Positions 40,460 to 48,998 are shown, counted from the stretch's first letter. The stretch: DNA of 48,998 nucleotides from Micromonospora radicis (GCF_003583405.1 NZ_QXEC01000034.1:1-48998), one strand, 5' to 3'. Made by a program: numbers and translations. Notes: generated from the letters alone by a model not told the origin.

Positions 40460-42052
40460 TCAGGGCCGATGCAGCCGGCGGTACACCGGTGCCAGCCGCT
40501 TGTGCAGCTCCCGGTAGACGGCGAAGACCTCGTCGTAGGTGGCCCGGTGCGCCGGTGTGGGGCGGAAGACCCGATCGGTACGCATCAGGCCGGGGACGTC
40601 GGCGAAGTCGAGCAGCCCGGTGCCGACCGCGCCGATCCAGCCGGCGCCCCTGACATTGACCGCGAGCGGCTGGGCGTCGCGGCGGATCTCGACGTCGAGC
40701 ACGTCGGCGAAGATCTGGCACCAGGAGTCCGACAAGGCGCCGCCGCCGGTGATCGCCAGCGAGCGCACCGGCGAGCCGAGGAACCGGTCCACCGCCCCGG
40801 CGAGCCAGCGGGTGTTGAGGGCGACCCCCTCGAAGACCGCCCGCAGCAGGTCGGACCGGTTGGTGTCGAGGGAGATGTTGAGGAACGCGGCCCGCAGGTG
40901 CGGATCGTCCACCGGCGCCCGCTCGGCGTACAACCAGGGGGTGTAGAGCACGCCGTTGGCGCCCGCCGGCACGGTCGGGATGATCCGGTCGAACGCGTCG
41001 AAGATGGTGCCCTCGTCCCGGCTGACGTGGCCGGCACCGAGCAGCGGATCGTCGTACTCGACGACCTTGTCACGCAGCCAGGTCAGGTTGGCCCCGGCGG
41101 TGGCCTGTAGGGCGGTCATCAGGTAGCGGTCGCCGATCGCACAGGGCACCGAGGCGATGCCGGCGGCGATGTCGGTCTTCTTGCCGGGCACGTGCGCGGC
41201 GATCCACGACGAGGTGCCGAGGTACAGGTGCGGCTGGTTGTCGCCGGTGGTGCCGGCGCCGATCGCCGCCGCGGTGGTGTCGATCGCCCCGGCCACCACC
41301 CGTACCGACGCCGGCAACCCCAGGTGCGTGGCGGCGGCCGGGCTCAGCGTGCCGATCACCTCGGTGCAGGCCACGATCGGCGGCAGCTTGTCGGCGTCGA
41401 TGCCGCAGTCGGCGACCAGGGCGGGGGAGTAGCGGATCTTGCCGGGCCGGCGGTTGTCGGTCACCCACGAGGTGAGGACCGAGTCGACGGTGGCCACCGT
41501 CCGGCCGGTGAGCTTCAGGTTCATCCAGTCCAGGACGTTGAGGAACGACGCGGTACGCGCGTACACCTGCGGTAGCTCGTCGCGGACGAAGAGCATGTGC
41601 GCGGCCGGATCCTTGCCGGTCGGCGAGGGCATGCCGCCGGTGAGCCGCAGCCAGCGGGCGATCCGGCGGACCGACATCCCCTGGTACGCGGGAAAGCCGC
41701 CGAACTGTCGACGCAGGTGCGGTGCGCCGCGCATGTCCAGCCAGGAGATGCACGCGGTCAGCGGCTCCCCGGCCGCGTCCACCGCGATGGTCCCCTCGCC
41801 CTGGGTGGAGGCGCAGACCGTGCCGACGGCCCGCAACTGCTCCGGGTGGGCGCGACCCAACTCGGCCGTCACCTCCCCGAGCGCCGCCCACCACGCCAGG
41901 GGATCCTGTTCGGCACCGCCGCCGGGCAGCACCCGCAGCGGCACGGCGCGCTCCGCCCAGCCGGTCACCGTGCCGTCGGCGGCGACCAGGGCCGCCTTGA
42001 GCCCCGAGGTGCCCAGGTCGATCGCGAGGATCTGCGGCGGGGTGGCAGCCAC
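40460..42052 (-). CDS. FGGY-family carbohydrate kinase
   Basis: A 530-residue kinase. GTG 42052 follows GAAGGGGTC and lies five bases after the stop of the fused aldolase-aminotransferase gene. FGGY landmarks are LAIDLGTSGLKAALV (phosphate loop), STQGEGTIAVD, VVAGAIDTTAAAIGAG (second phosphate motif) and SLAITGGGALSDSWCQIFADVL (adenosine motif). It is nearest the xylulokinase-like branch, but the substrate is open: pentuloses, polyols and others are phosphorylated by this family. In this operon it should make the phosphorylated substrate for the aldolase domain (inference). Confidence 0.92.
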   Translation of the reverse strand: MAATPPQILAIDLGTSGLKAALVAADGTVTGWAERAVPLRVLPGGGAEQDPLAWWAALGEVTAELGRAHPEQLRAVGTVCASTQGEGTIAVDAAGEPLTACISWLDMRGAPHLRRQFGGFPAYQGMSVRRIARWLRLTGGMPSPTGKDPAAHMLFVRDELPQVYARTASFLNVLDWMNLKLTGRTVATVDSVLTSWVTDNRRPGKIRYSPALVADCGIDADKLPPIVACTEVIGTLSPAAATHLGLPASVRVVAGAIDTTAAAIGAGTTGDNQPHLYLGTSSWIAAHVPGKKTDIAAGIASVPCAIGDRYLMTALQATAGANLTWLRDKVVEYDDPLLGAGHVSRDEGTIFDAFDRIIPTVPAGANGVLYTPWLYAERAPVDDPHLRAAFLNISLDTNRSDLLRAVFEGVALNTRWLAGAVDRFLGSPVRSLAITGGGALSDSWCQIFADVLDVEIRRDAQPLAVNVRGAGWIGAVGTGLLDFADVPGLMRTDRVFRPTPAHRATYDEVFAVYRELHKRLAPVYRRLHRP

Positions 42053-42056
42053 CGGT

Positions 42057-44354
42057 TCAGACCCCTTCGACCAGCGCGAAGACCTGGTCGAACCGGGCGA
42101 GGGCGTCGTCGACGACGGCGTCGGTGTCGGCCATCGAGGTGTACATCCGGGAACCGGCCAGGGTGACGATGCCGTGCGCGGTGTACGCCGCACCCATCTG
42201 CTCCATCAGCCGCTTGCGGGCCTTGTTCTCCTTGAGCAGCTTCACCGGGTTGCGCATGTCCAGCAACATCACGCCGCTGCACTCCAGGTGCACGATCGAC
42301 CCCTGGTTGTACGCGACGTACGGCAACCCGTAGGAGTCGATCAGCCGTTGCAGTCCGCGGGTCAGCCGGTCGCCGGCCCGGCCGGCGATCACCGGCGCGT
42401 TGGTGCGGGCCATCTCCTCGATCGCGAAGTAGCCCGCCGCGCAGGACAGCGGGTTGGCCGACAGCGTCCCACCGACCTGGATGTGCGCCCCGCTCTTGCC
42501 GTCCAGGCCGGAACCGAAGACCGCCATCACGTCGGCCCGCCCGCCGACCCCACCGGCCATCGGGTAGCCGCCGGAGACCGCCTTGCCGAACACGGTCAGG
42601 TCCGGGGTGACCCCGAAGTAGCCGGCCGCGCCGCCCAGTCCGAGCCGGAACCCGGTGACCACCTCGTCGAAGATCAGCAGCGCCCCGAACTCGTCGCAGA
42701 GCGCCCGGACCTTCGCGTTGAAGTCCCGCGGCGCGGGCCGGGTGCCGGACTCCGGACCCACCGGTTCGACCACCACCGCCGCCGTGCCACCGCGCAGCCG
42801 GTTCTCGATCAGCTTGCGCTTGAGCTGCCCGAGGTCGTGCGGGAACGCCTCGCGGGTACGGGCGGTGGCACCGAACGGGATGCCCTTGGCGTTCATCCGG
42901 TACGTGCCGGGCACCCGCAGGCCGTAGACCATGGTGTCCGACCAGCCGTGGTACGCGCCCCCGACCTTGATCACCATCTTCTTGCCGGTGAAGGCGCGGG
43001 CACCGCGTACCGCCGCCATCACCGCCTCGGTGCCGGAACCGAGCGACCGGTACATCTGCACGTGCGGCATGAACCGGTGGATGATCTCGGCGAGCTTCAG
43101 TTCGTACTCGTGGAACAGGCCGGTCACCGGACCGGAGGCGCGGACCACCTCGGCGACCCGCTCGTTGACCGGGCCGTAGTTGCTGCCCAGGATCGTCGGC
43201 CCGCCGGCCTGGAGGAAGTCGATGTAGGTGTTGCCGTCCCGGTCGACCAGGTAGGCACCCTCCGCCTTGTCGACGGCGAGTGGGAACGGGTAGTTGAAGG
43301 CCAGGTTGTGCTGCACCCCGCCCGGGATGCGCTGCTTGGCCCGGTCGGTGATCTCCTTGCTGGCCCGGCACTTGGTGTCGAAGTAGTTCAACACGTCGAG
43401 CAGCGCGTCGTGGCGCAGCCCGCGCAACGGCTGGGCGGTCAGCGCCTTGAGCCGCCGCATCACGTCGTTGACGTCGGGGTACTCGCTGATCGCGTACCCG
43501 AGCCGCGCGGACTCGGCCCCCGGCGCCTCGGCCGACCCGGCGGTGACCCCGACGGCGGTTTCGCCGGCAGCGGTTTCCCCGGCGGCGACCTCCGGGGCGG
43601 TTTCCCCGGCGGCGACCGCGTCCGCGCTGGGCAGAACCTCGTCGGCCGGCACCCGCACCGGCTCCACCGCCTCGGTGATCTGCGCGGCGATCCGCTTCTC
43701 GTCGGCGCGCAGCTTGCCGAAGGCGATCTCCCGAATCGCCACCGGAATGGTGTGCACCTTCCCCGCCTCGCTGGTCAGCGCCAGCAGGTACGCGATGGAA
43801 ACCTTCTCCAACAGCGCCATGTTGAACACCGCCCGGTCCGGGTCGGTGCCCACCGCCACCACACCGTGATTGGCGATGATGAACGCGTTGTCGCCGCTGG
43901 CCACCTTCTTCTGCACGTTGCGGGCCAGGAACGAGGTGCCCGACGGGGCGTAGTCGATGATCGCCACCTCCCGCCCCAGGAAACGCACCTGCTCGTCGGT
44001 CAGCGCCGGGATGGGCTTGCGCAGGAACGCCAACGCCGAGGCGTACGGCTGGTGGGTGTGCACGATCGCGTTCACATCCGGACGTTCCCGGTAGATGTTG
44101 GCGTGCATCCCGCACTCGATCGACGGCTTGAGGTCGACACCGGAGCCGTCCGGCACGTGCTTGCCGTCGAAGTCGACCAGGCAGACGTCCTCGACCCGCA
44201 TCCGGTCGTAGTCGTAGTTGCTCGGGGTCACCGCGTACAACCGGTGGCCCGGCACCCGCACCGACACGTTGCCCTCGGTGGCCTTCAGGTAGCCGCGGGC
44301 CAGCATGGTGCGGCACATGTCAACCACGTGCTGGCGGGACAGGCGATGCTGCAC
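42057..44354 (-). CDS. Class II aldolase / class III aminotransferase fusion
   Basis: A 765-residue polypeptide with two catalytic domains. GTG 44354 follows GGAGGAG. Residues 1-220 are a class II aldolase/adducin domain: ATEGNVSVR, TPSNYDYD, catalytic Glu80 in KPSIECGMH, zinc ligands His99 and His101 in IVHTH, and His163 in IANHGVV. A low-complexity Ala/Gly/Glu/Thr linker (about 232-285, several AAGET repeats) follows. Residues 290-765 are a class III, glutamate-1-semialdehyde-mutase-like PLP enzyme: LGSGTEAVMAA, GGAYHGWSD, Asp563 in IFDEVVTGFR, and Lys591 in TVFGKAVSGG. All key residues are present in both halves. The natural reaction sequence would be aldol cleavage then transamination of an aldehyde product, but the substrate is unknown. 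Confidence 0.9.
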   Translation of the reverse strand: MQHRLSRQHVVDMCRTMLARGYLKATEGNVSVRVPGHRLYAVTPSNYDYDRMRVEDVCLVDFDGKHVPDGSGVDLKPSIECGMHANIYRERPDVNAIVHTHQPYASALAFLRKPIPALTDEQVRFLGREVAIIDYAPSGTSFLARNVQKKVASGDNAFIIANHGVVAVGTDPDRAVFNMALLEKVSIAYLLALTSEAGKVHTIPVAIREIAFGKLRADEKRIAAQITEAVEPVRVPADEVLPSADAVAAGETAPEVAAGETAAGETAVGVTAGSAEAPGAESARLGYAISEYPDVNDVMRRLKALTAQPLRGLRHDALLDVLNYFDTKCRASKEITDRAKQRIPGGVQHNLAFNYPFPLAVDKAEGAYLVDRDGNTYIDFLQAGGPTILGSNYGPVNERVAEVVRASGPVTGLFHEYELKLAEIIHRFMPHVQMYRSLGSGTEAVMAAVRGARAFTGKKMVIKVGGAYHGWSDTMVYGLRVPGTYRMNAKGIPFGATARTREAFPHDLGQLKRKLIENRLRGGTAAVVVEPVGPESGTRPAPRDFNAKVRALCDEFGALLIFDEVVTGFRLGLGGAAGYFGVTPDLTVFGKAVSGGYPMAGGVGGRADVMAVFGSGLDGKSGAHIQVGGTLSANPLSCAAGYFAIEEMARTNAPVIAGRAGDRLTRGLQRLIDSYGLPYVAYNQGSIVHLECSGVMLLDMRNPVKLLKENKARKRLMEQMGAAYTAHGIVTLAGSRMYTSMADTDAVVDDALARFDQVFALVEGV

Positions 44355-44421
44355 GGCGCTCCTCCGTCGACTCCTCGGGCACGGCGGGGTCCATCCTCGC
44401 CCGGCTGACCAGGTCGAAACA

Positions 44422-44433
44422 CCGTCCGGACGG
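44422..44433. promoter_or_regulatory. 12-bp palindrome between aldolase-aminotransferase and PucR genes
   Basis: CCGTCCGGACGG, perfectly symmetric, in the middle of the 127-base divergent region. A likely binding site for the PucR-type regulator, given its position (inference). Confidence 0.45.
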
Positions 44434-44481
44434 CAGCGAGAATCCGGCCCGGAACTATCCCGCCGTGACAAAATCGACCGG

Positions 44482-45672
44482 GTGAGCGCGCCCCTGTCCG
44501 CCACCCCCTGGCAGCTGCTGCCCGCCGACCTGGCCACCGCCATGCGCCCGCGCCTACCCGCCACGGTGCCCGCCGTGGCGGTCGCGGTCACCGAGGCCAC
44601 ACCCGCCTTCGCCGCCGTCGCCGACGACAAGTTCCGCCGCGACGTGCACACCGCCGTGCAGGTCGCCCTCGACCGCTTCCTCGACCTGGTCGGCACCGAC
44701 GAACCCGCGCTGCCACCGCGCATCCGGGAGGTCTTCGTCGCCCTCGGTGCCGCCGAGGCCCGCGAGGACCGGGGACCGGAGGCACTGCTGGCCGCGCTGC
44801 GGATGGCGGCCCGGCTGCTGCTGCGCACCGCGTCGCAGTCCCTGGCCCAGCTCCGGCCGGTCGACCCCGAGGAACTTGTCGACCTGTCCGACGCGGTCAG
44901 CGCGTACGTCGCCGAACTGGCCGCCGCCAGCACCGACGGGTACGCCCTGCAGGTGCGCGAGCAGGCCGGCGAGGTCGACCGCCGCCGCCAACTCGCCGAA
45001 CTGCTGCTGCGCGGCGACGCCATGCCCCACGCCGTCGAGACCGCCGCCGCCCGCATCGGCTGGCCCGACCTGGACATCGTGACGCCCGTACTCCTGCCCC
45101 CGGAACAGGCCCGCGACGCCCGGTTCCGGTTCGGCGCGGACGGCCTGGTCGTCGAACGCGGACGCGACGCGGTGCTGCTGCTGCGCGCCGGCCCCCGGGC
45201 GACCCGGGCCGCCCTGACCACCGCCCTGGCCGGCCGGTGGGCGGTGATCGGCTCGGCGACGGACTGGCCGCAGGCCCCCGCGGCGGTGCGCCTCGCCGAA
45301 CAGGCCGCCGGACTGGTCGGCCCCGACCCCGGGCCGGTCTTCGTCGACGACCACCTCGTGGCGCTGACCCTGCGCGGCGAACCCGGCGCACTGGCCGTAC
45401 TCACCGCCCGCCGGCTGGCCCCGCTGCGCGACCTGCGCCCGGCGCAGCGAGACAACCTGCTGGTCACCCTGCACGCCTGGCTGCGCCACTGGGGCTCGCG
45501 CACCGAGGTCTCCGCCGAACTGTTCGTCCACCCGCAGACCGTCAGCTATCGGCTCAAACGCCTCCGCGACCGGTACGGCACCGACCTCGACGACCCGACC
45601 GCCCGCTTCGAACTCCTGGTGGTCCTGGCCAGCCACCTCGGCACACCCCGCCCCTCCGACGCCGGAGCCTGA
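44482..45672 (+). CDS. PucR/CdaR-type transcriptional regulator
   Basis: A 396-residue regulator divergent from the kinase/aldolase-aminotransferase operon. I use GTG 44482 (VSAPLSATPW); no good ribosome-binding site precedes it, and a CAAAAT element nearby could make it near-leaderless. The N-terminal 170 residues are helical (RDVHTAVQVALDRFLDLV; LLAALRMAARLLLR), a middle domain follows (RRRQLAELLLRG onward), and the C-terminal HTH_30 is clear: LLVTLHAWLRHWG, VSAELFVHPQTVSYRLKRLR. Such regulators bind pathway substrates; it very likely controls the divergent operon. Confidence 0.88.
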   Translation: MSAPLSATPWQLLPADLATAMRPRLPATVPAVAVAVTEATPAFAAVADDKFRRDVHTAVQVALDRFLDLVGTDEPALPPRIREVFVALGAAEAREDRGPEALLAALRMAARLLLRTASQSLAQLRPVDPEELVDLSDAVSAYVAELAAASTDGYALQVREQAGEVDRRRQLAELLLRGDAMPHAVETAAARIGWPDLDIVTPVLLPPEQARDARFRFGADGLVVERGRDAVLLLRAGPRATRAALTTALAGRWAVIGSATDWPQAPAAVRLAEQAAGLVGPDPGPVFVDDHLVALTLRGEPGALAVLTARRLAPLRDLRPAQRDNLLVTLHAWLRHWGSRTEVSAELFVHPQTVSYRLKRLRDRYGTDLDDPTARFELLVVLASHLGTPRPSDAGA

Positions 45673-45805
45673 CCGACGGCACCACCCCGACGGCCCCACC
45701 AGCGTCCCGACGGTGCCCGTGCGAAGGATGGGTCGCCACCGGCGAATCGACCGGCGTCGTCGTCCGGGTCTGTCGCGGCACCCCGCCGCTCGGTAGGGTC
45801 GTCCC

Positions 45806-46750
45806 GTGGACCTGGACGACACCGCGGCCCGGCTCGGCGTACCCGTCGAGGACGTCGACCGGGTGTACCGACTCGCTGGTGACCTGCCGTCGGCTCCGCT
45901 GCCCGCCAGGGCCGACGCCCCGGCGCTGCTCGACCGGCTCGGGGTGCAGCCGGACGACGCCACCGAGATCATGGCCGGCTGGCCCGACACCGAATCCCCA
46001 CTGTGGACGCCGGAACTGCGGTGGCTGCTCGACCGCTCGATCGCGCTGGTCCGCGCCGACCTCGGCGGCCATGGCTGGTTGTCGCCCGGCCCGGAGCTGC
46101 CCCGGGACCGGGGCCCGGCCTGGCGGCATCTCTACGTGTACGCGTACCTCGCCCTGGTCGACGTCGTGCTTGAATACCACCGCGACCACGGCATCGCCGA
46201 GAGCGTGTCCTGGGCGACCCTGGCCGACCTCGGCCGCAACCTCGCGGTCGACCGACGGATGAACCGCGAGGGCTGGCCGGTCATGCAGAGCTGGCTGACC
46301 CTGCACGCGCGCGGCGGCCTCTACCAGCTCGGCCGACTACAGCACCAGCGCGGCGGCACCGCTCTCGACCTGCACATCCCCGACTCGGGTCCGCTGACCC
46401 CCGAGGCGATCGACGCCTCCCTCGACGAGGCCCGCGCCTTCTTTCCACGCCACTTCCCCGACGAGCACTACACCGCCTTCGCCTGCGGCTCCTGGCTGCT
46501 CGACCCGCAACTGTCCGAGTACCTGCCGGCAGACTCCAACATCATCCGATTCCAGCGCAGATTCGAACTGGAACCCTACGAGGAACCGGAAGGGTTGGAC
46601 CCCGACGTCGAGGTACGGCGGTTCGTGTTCCGTACCCTGACCACACCGCTGGACCAACTGCCACGCCGCACCGTGCTGCAGCGCGCGGCCGCCGACCACC
46701 TCAAGGCCGGCCGCCACTGGCAGTGGCGCCGCGGCCGCTTCCCGATCTAG
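45806..46750 (+). CDS. Acyltransferase-domain protein (DUF5596-like)
   Basis: A 314-residue protein from GTG 45806. It follows the actinobacterial 'acyltransferase domain-containing' pattern: a helical N-terminal domain (RLGVQPDDATEIMAGWPDT), WRHLYVYAYLALVDVVLEYHR, LADLGRNLAVDRRM, GLYQLGRLQHQR, LDLHIPDSGPLTPEAI, and HYTAFACGSWLLDPQL. The C-terminal half resembles the GNAT-like acyltransferase fold. The substrate is unknown. The 133 bases upstream hold no recognised element. Confidence 0.8.
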   Translation: MDLDDTAARLGVPVEDVDRVYRLAGDLPSAPLPARADAPALLDRLGVQPDDATEIMAGWPDTESPLWTPELRWLLDRSIALVRADLGGHGWLSPGPELPRDRGPAWRHLYVYAYLALVDVVLEYHRDHGIAESVSWATLADLGRNLAVDRRMNREGWPVMQSWLTLHARGGLYQLGRLQHQRGGTALDLHIPDSGPLTPEAIDASLDEARAFFPRHFPDEHYTAFACGSWLLDPQLSEYLPADSNIIRFQRRFELEPYEEPEGLDPDVEVRRFVFRTLTTPLDQLPRRTVLQRAAADHLKAGRHWQWRRGRFPI

Positions 46751-46905
46751 GTCGGGGCCACCGCCCCCGGCAGCCGCACGGGCGCTCGACCTCCTCGCCA
46801 CCCGCGCCGCCGGAAACACCCGCCACCCGCCGACAGTAACCTGTCGAGAAGTGGTGCCGGCCGTTCGTTACCCAGATGACGGACCCGCCATCAGGAGGAG
46901 CAAGA

Positions 46906-47265
46906 ATGCAGTACGCAATGCTGATCTTCGGTGACGACCAGGAGTGGGCCGCGCTCTCCCCCGCCGAGGAACAGGAGCTGATGACGCAGATCTACGGCTG
47001 GTACGAGCGGTGGCAGCCCACCGGCAAGGTCACCAACGATGGCGCCGAGTTGCAGCCCCGTGAGACGGCGAAGACGGTCCGGGCCGCAGCCGACGGAACG
47101 CCGGTCACCACCGACGGGCCGTACCTGGAACTCAAGGAGGTCATCGGCGCCGTGATCATGCTGGAGTGCGACGACGTCGACGAGGCCACGCGGATCGCGG
47201 CCAGTTGGCCACTCGGCGCCGGGATGAGCGCAATCGAGGTCCGTCCAGTGATGATCCGCGAATAG
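46906..47265 (+). CDS. YCII/DGPF-domain protein
   Basis: A 119-residue protein. ATG 46906 has a strong AGGAGG box. The DGPF signature VTTDGPYLELKEVIGAVIML, the N-terminal MQYAMLIFGDD strand and the C-terminal AIEVRPVMIRE are typical of YCII-related proteins. These are the usual genomic partners of ECF42-type sigma factors; here the neighbouring sigma gene, on the opposite strand, is only a remnant, so this copy may be orphaned. Confidence 0.9.
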   Translation: MQYAMLIFGDDQEWAALSPAEEQELMTQIYGWYERWQPTGKVTNDGAELQPRETAKTVRAAADGTPVTTDGPYLELKEVIGAVIMLECDDVDEATRIAASWPLGAGMSAIEVRPVMIRE

Positions 47266-47309
47266 CACGCGCCACGCGGGTCGGCGCCCCCACCCCGGGG
47301 GTGCCGGCC

Positions 47310-47603
47310 TCATCCCCGACGCCGCAGCGCACCCACCCGACGCGACATCAGCTCCCGCTCCGCCGGATTCGTCGCCAACTCCAGCGCCCGCTGCGCCGCC
47401 ACCAGCGCCTCACCGGGACGGTCCGGCGTGGCCGGCAGGTCGGCGTGCGTGGCGTGCCACAGTTGAGCCTGCACCTGGTACGGCCCGGCACGGCCCTGAC
47501 GCACCGCCGAACGCAACCGCCACACCGCCCGCCCGATCGCCGCCCGATCCCACCGCCGCCGGTCCTGCTGATCGAGCAGCACGATACGACCGCGATCCCG
47601 CGC
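47310..47603 (-). pseudogene. Internally deleted 3' remnant of an ECF42-type sigma factor
   Basis: The frame reads RGRIVLLDQQDRRRWDRAAI and GPYQVQAQL, then jumps to WHATHADL and ALVAAQRALELATNPAERE, then ends. These are two parts of the C-terminal DUF6596/TPR region of YCII-linked sigma factors. In intact proteins about 60 residues lie between them, and the sigma-2 and sigma-4 domains come first; all are missing here. The 5' border joins the APH-like fragment directly. Confidence 0.7.
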
Positions 47604-47730
47604 TGGCGACCTCGAGGACGCGTGAAGCCACCAGACCCCAGCCGTGATCCCGAACGACGGTGACGTCCGGAAGCCACCGCCGCAGCAGCGCGCGCTGCCG
47701 CGGTGCGAGAGCGTCGAGTGTGGCGGTCAT
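47597..47730 (-). pseudogene. 5' fragment of an aminoglycoside-phosphotransferase-like gene
   Basis: ATG 47730 overlaps the upstream stop (ATGA). It encodes APRQRALLRRWLPDVTVVRDH and GWGLVASRVLEV, which matches the N-terminus of APH-family kinases (their DHSWGL and V-L-E-V strand). After about 44 residues the sequence turns into the sigma remnant, so the ATP- and substrate-binding domains are lost. The frame continues to a stop at 47410, but that part is noise. Confidence 0.6.
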
Positions 47731-48164
47731 GTCCGGCCGAGGTAGGCCGCGGCCGTACCCGCCTGGCTGCCCGCCGTCAGCGCGAAGGCCAACGGGAGGA
47801 ACAGATCCCATGGAGCTGGCAGGGGACCGGTGAGCAGGACGCCGGCCACCAGGCACCCGGCCGCGGTGACCGTCAGTGCCACCACCACCCGCAGCCGGTA
47901 CCCGCGGCGAACCCGGGGCAGCCCGAAGGCACCGAGGGCGGTCACGCCGGCAATGTCGTTGTCCCACCCGAGGGCGACCGCCACCACCATGACCACCAGG
48001 CCGCTGAGGGTGCCCACCAGGGACGACACGGCGGCGGCCCGCAACGCGACGGGGAGCGGCAGGTCGGGTACGGACGCCTCGCCGACGAAGAAGAGCCGCC
48101 TGGGCCAGCCCGACGTCACGCCCGCGGGTGGCGGATCGGCCTGGCCCGGTCGGTCGGATGACAT
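47727..48164 (-). CDS. Small membrane protein
   Basis: A 145-residue protein from ATG 48164. A cytoplasmic N-terminus (about 40 residues) is followed by three to four membrane segments: AVSSLVGTLSGLVVMVVAVAL, VVVALTVTAAGCLVAGVLLTG and FLPLAFALTAGSQAGTAA. No family is recognised. A TACTTG-like -10 close to the start suggests a short or absent leader. Its stop overlaps the truncated APH-like gene. Confidence 0.65.
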   Translation of the reverse strand: MSSDRPGQADPPPAGVTSGWPRRLFFVGEASVPDLPLPVALRAAAVSSLVGTLSGLVVMVVAVALGWDNDIAGVTALGAFGLPRVRRGYRLRVVVALTVTAAGCLVAGVLLTGPLPAPWDLFLPLAFALTAGSQAGTAAAYLGRT

Positions 48165-48998
48165 GTCCCAAGTATCAGACATCGGCCGACGCACAGCCCA
48201 CTGCCGACCTCGTTCCACCGCATCCGACGGCCGCCGGCGCCGCCGTGCTCGACATCGCCCCTCCCGACCTCCGCGCGCTGACCGGTGTCGGCCATGGCTG
48301 GTTGGGTGATGTCGCGTACTGCGATTGTGTATCCGACGAAGGCGGGCAGCGCTGGCGGCAACGGGGTTGGTGGCACCTCGGCTAGTTTGGACGCGGCGAT
48401 CAGTGTGACTGCGGCGTCATCGAGGTCGAAGGTCCGCGCGTGGCCGTGGGTGTCCGGGGAACGACCGAGGTATGTCTCGTAGCGTCGCTGGATACCGGGC
48501 AGGTTGTTGTCGGGTACGCACAGTACGCACTCGACCAGGTCGATGGCGCCGTTGGCATGCTCGGGGTGGGCACCGCCGACACCCCCAACCGCGGCCGCAG
48601 CACCTGATGTGCCTCGATGGTTGGGTTCTCGGCGATGCCGACTCTGCCCTCAGACAGCCGGCCGCGCGGCGCATCCGGGTCGTCGCTGTCGATCTCCAGG
48701 TAGCGCCCCGGCACCATCCGGGTGCCGTCGGGGGTCTGGATCGGGCGCCGCACGGGCGTGCACGCGCCGTGACCGACGCCGCTCGCGGTCAGCCGGTTGG
48801 CGGCGCGGTCGAGGCCGGCTGAGCCGAGGATGAGGATGTGCGCGCCCTCGAACCGGTCGAGGCCGGCGGTGGGGTTTGTGACGGTGCCGCGAACGGCGGC
48901 GACGAGTCCGGGCAGTTTGTCGTCGGGAATCACGCCGCCGACGCGGCGCCCCCTTCCGGTCGATCATGAGGTTGGCGGCAGTTTGGAGATCGATATCT
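48116..48998 (-). pseudogene. Frameshifted VOC (glyoxalase-like) gene, running off the window
   Basis: In one frame (48933 down to about 48590): GAHILILGSAGLDRAANRL and PIQTPDGTRMVPGRYLEID. In another frame: GAHPEHANGAIDLVECVLCV, then YETYLGRSPDTHG and FVGYTIAVRDITQP. Together these follow the two-module layout of Glyoxalase_3/VOC proteins, including the HPNGA-like motif, so one gene has been split by a frameshift near 48580. A second shift near 48940 separates DLQTAANLMIDRKG from VGGVIPDDK. The stop of the distal frame (48116) lies inside the small membrane gene. Sequence error is a possible alternative. Confidence 0.6.

Noticed and set aside
41439..44408. 989-codon open frame on the plus strand
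   Set aside because: Antisense to the aldolase-aminotransferase and kinase genes; rich in Arg, Gly, Val and His as expected for a GC-driven shadow, with no family motif.
1..48998. tRNA, rRNA and riboswitch genes
   Set aside because: No cloverleaf, rRNA-like or conserved aptamer sequence was noticed on either strand; a covariance-model search would be needed for certainty.

Overview
The window looks like a piece of a high-GC actinomycete chromosome, most likely from the Micromonosporaceae (Micromonospora or a relative). The grounds are strong G/C at third codon positions, many GTG starts, purine-rich Shine-Dalgarno boxes, and actinobacterial families such as XRE-DUF5753 with DUF397, bacterial GOLPH3, F420-type luciferase-like oxidoreductases, PadR with a HAAS-type membrane partner, and secreted GH5 and GH43 enzymes. 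The genus is an inference; no rRNA or tRNA gene was seen.

Layout. 1-2 kb: a secreted alpha/beta hydrolase behind a 34-bp perfect palindrome. 2.4-16.9 kb: a 12-gene, almost fully translationally coupled plus-strand operon. It encodes a dipeptide/oligopeptide-type ABC importer (binding protein, two permeases, one fused double ATPase), a hydantoinase/oxoprolinase A+B pair, a prolidase-like amidohydrolase, an NTF2-like protein, a quinone-oxidoreductase-like enzyme, a TIGR04076 protein, a luciferase-like oxidoreductase, and an alpha/beta hydrolase with what appears to be a dead type II dehydroquinase domain at its N-terminus. An XRE-cupin regulator faces the end of the operon; its own promoter and the operon promoter share TGTTCA-type half-sites. 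I infer uptake and degradation of an unknown amide, lactam or cyclic-peptide-like compound.

18-19.1 kb: a GH5 cellulase. 19.1-34.3 kb: an accessory zone with three copies of a dispersed palindromic repeat, two transposase remnants, several gene fragments with internal deletions, a five-gene GOLPH3/APC permease/GNAT operon, an XRE-DUF397 pair, an unrecognised lower-GC two-gene cassette next to a small HTH gene, a PadR-HAAS pair, an alpha/beta hydrolase and a secreted GH43-AbfB arabinofuranosidase with a LacI-type operator.

34.5-40.3 kb: a two-gene CPA2 antiporter unit whose antiporter carries a C-terminal UBP zinc finger, a large membrane protein, an aquaporin and an ICMT-like methyltransferase. 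40.5-45.7 kb: an unusual catabolic locus with an FGGY kinase, a single polypeptide joining a class II aldolase to a class III aminotransferase, and a divergent PucR-type regulator. 45.8-49 kb: an acyltransferase-like protein and a YCII/DGPF protein, followed by a decayed zone with fragments of an ECF sigma factor, an aminoglycoside-phosphotransferase-like gene and a frameshifted VOC gene.

The strongest candidates for undescribed systems are the 12-gene operon and the kinase/aldolase-aminotransferase locus. The unknown pair at 25.2-26.4 kb is the most opaque.
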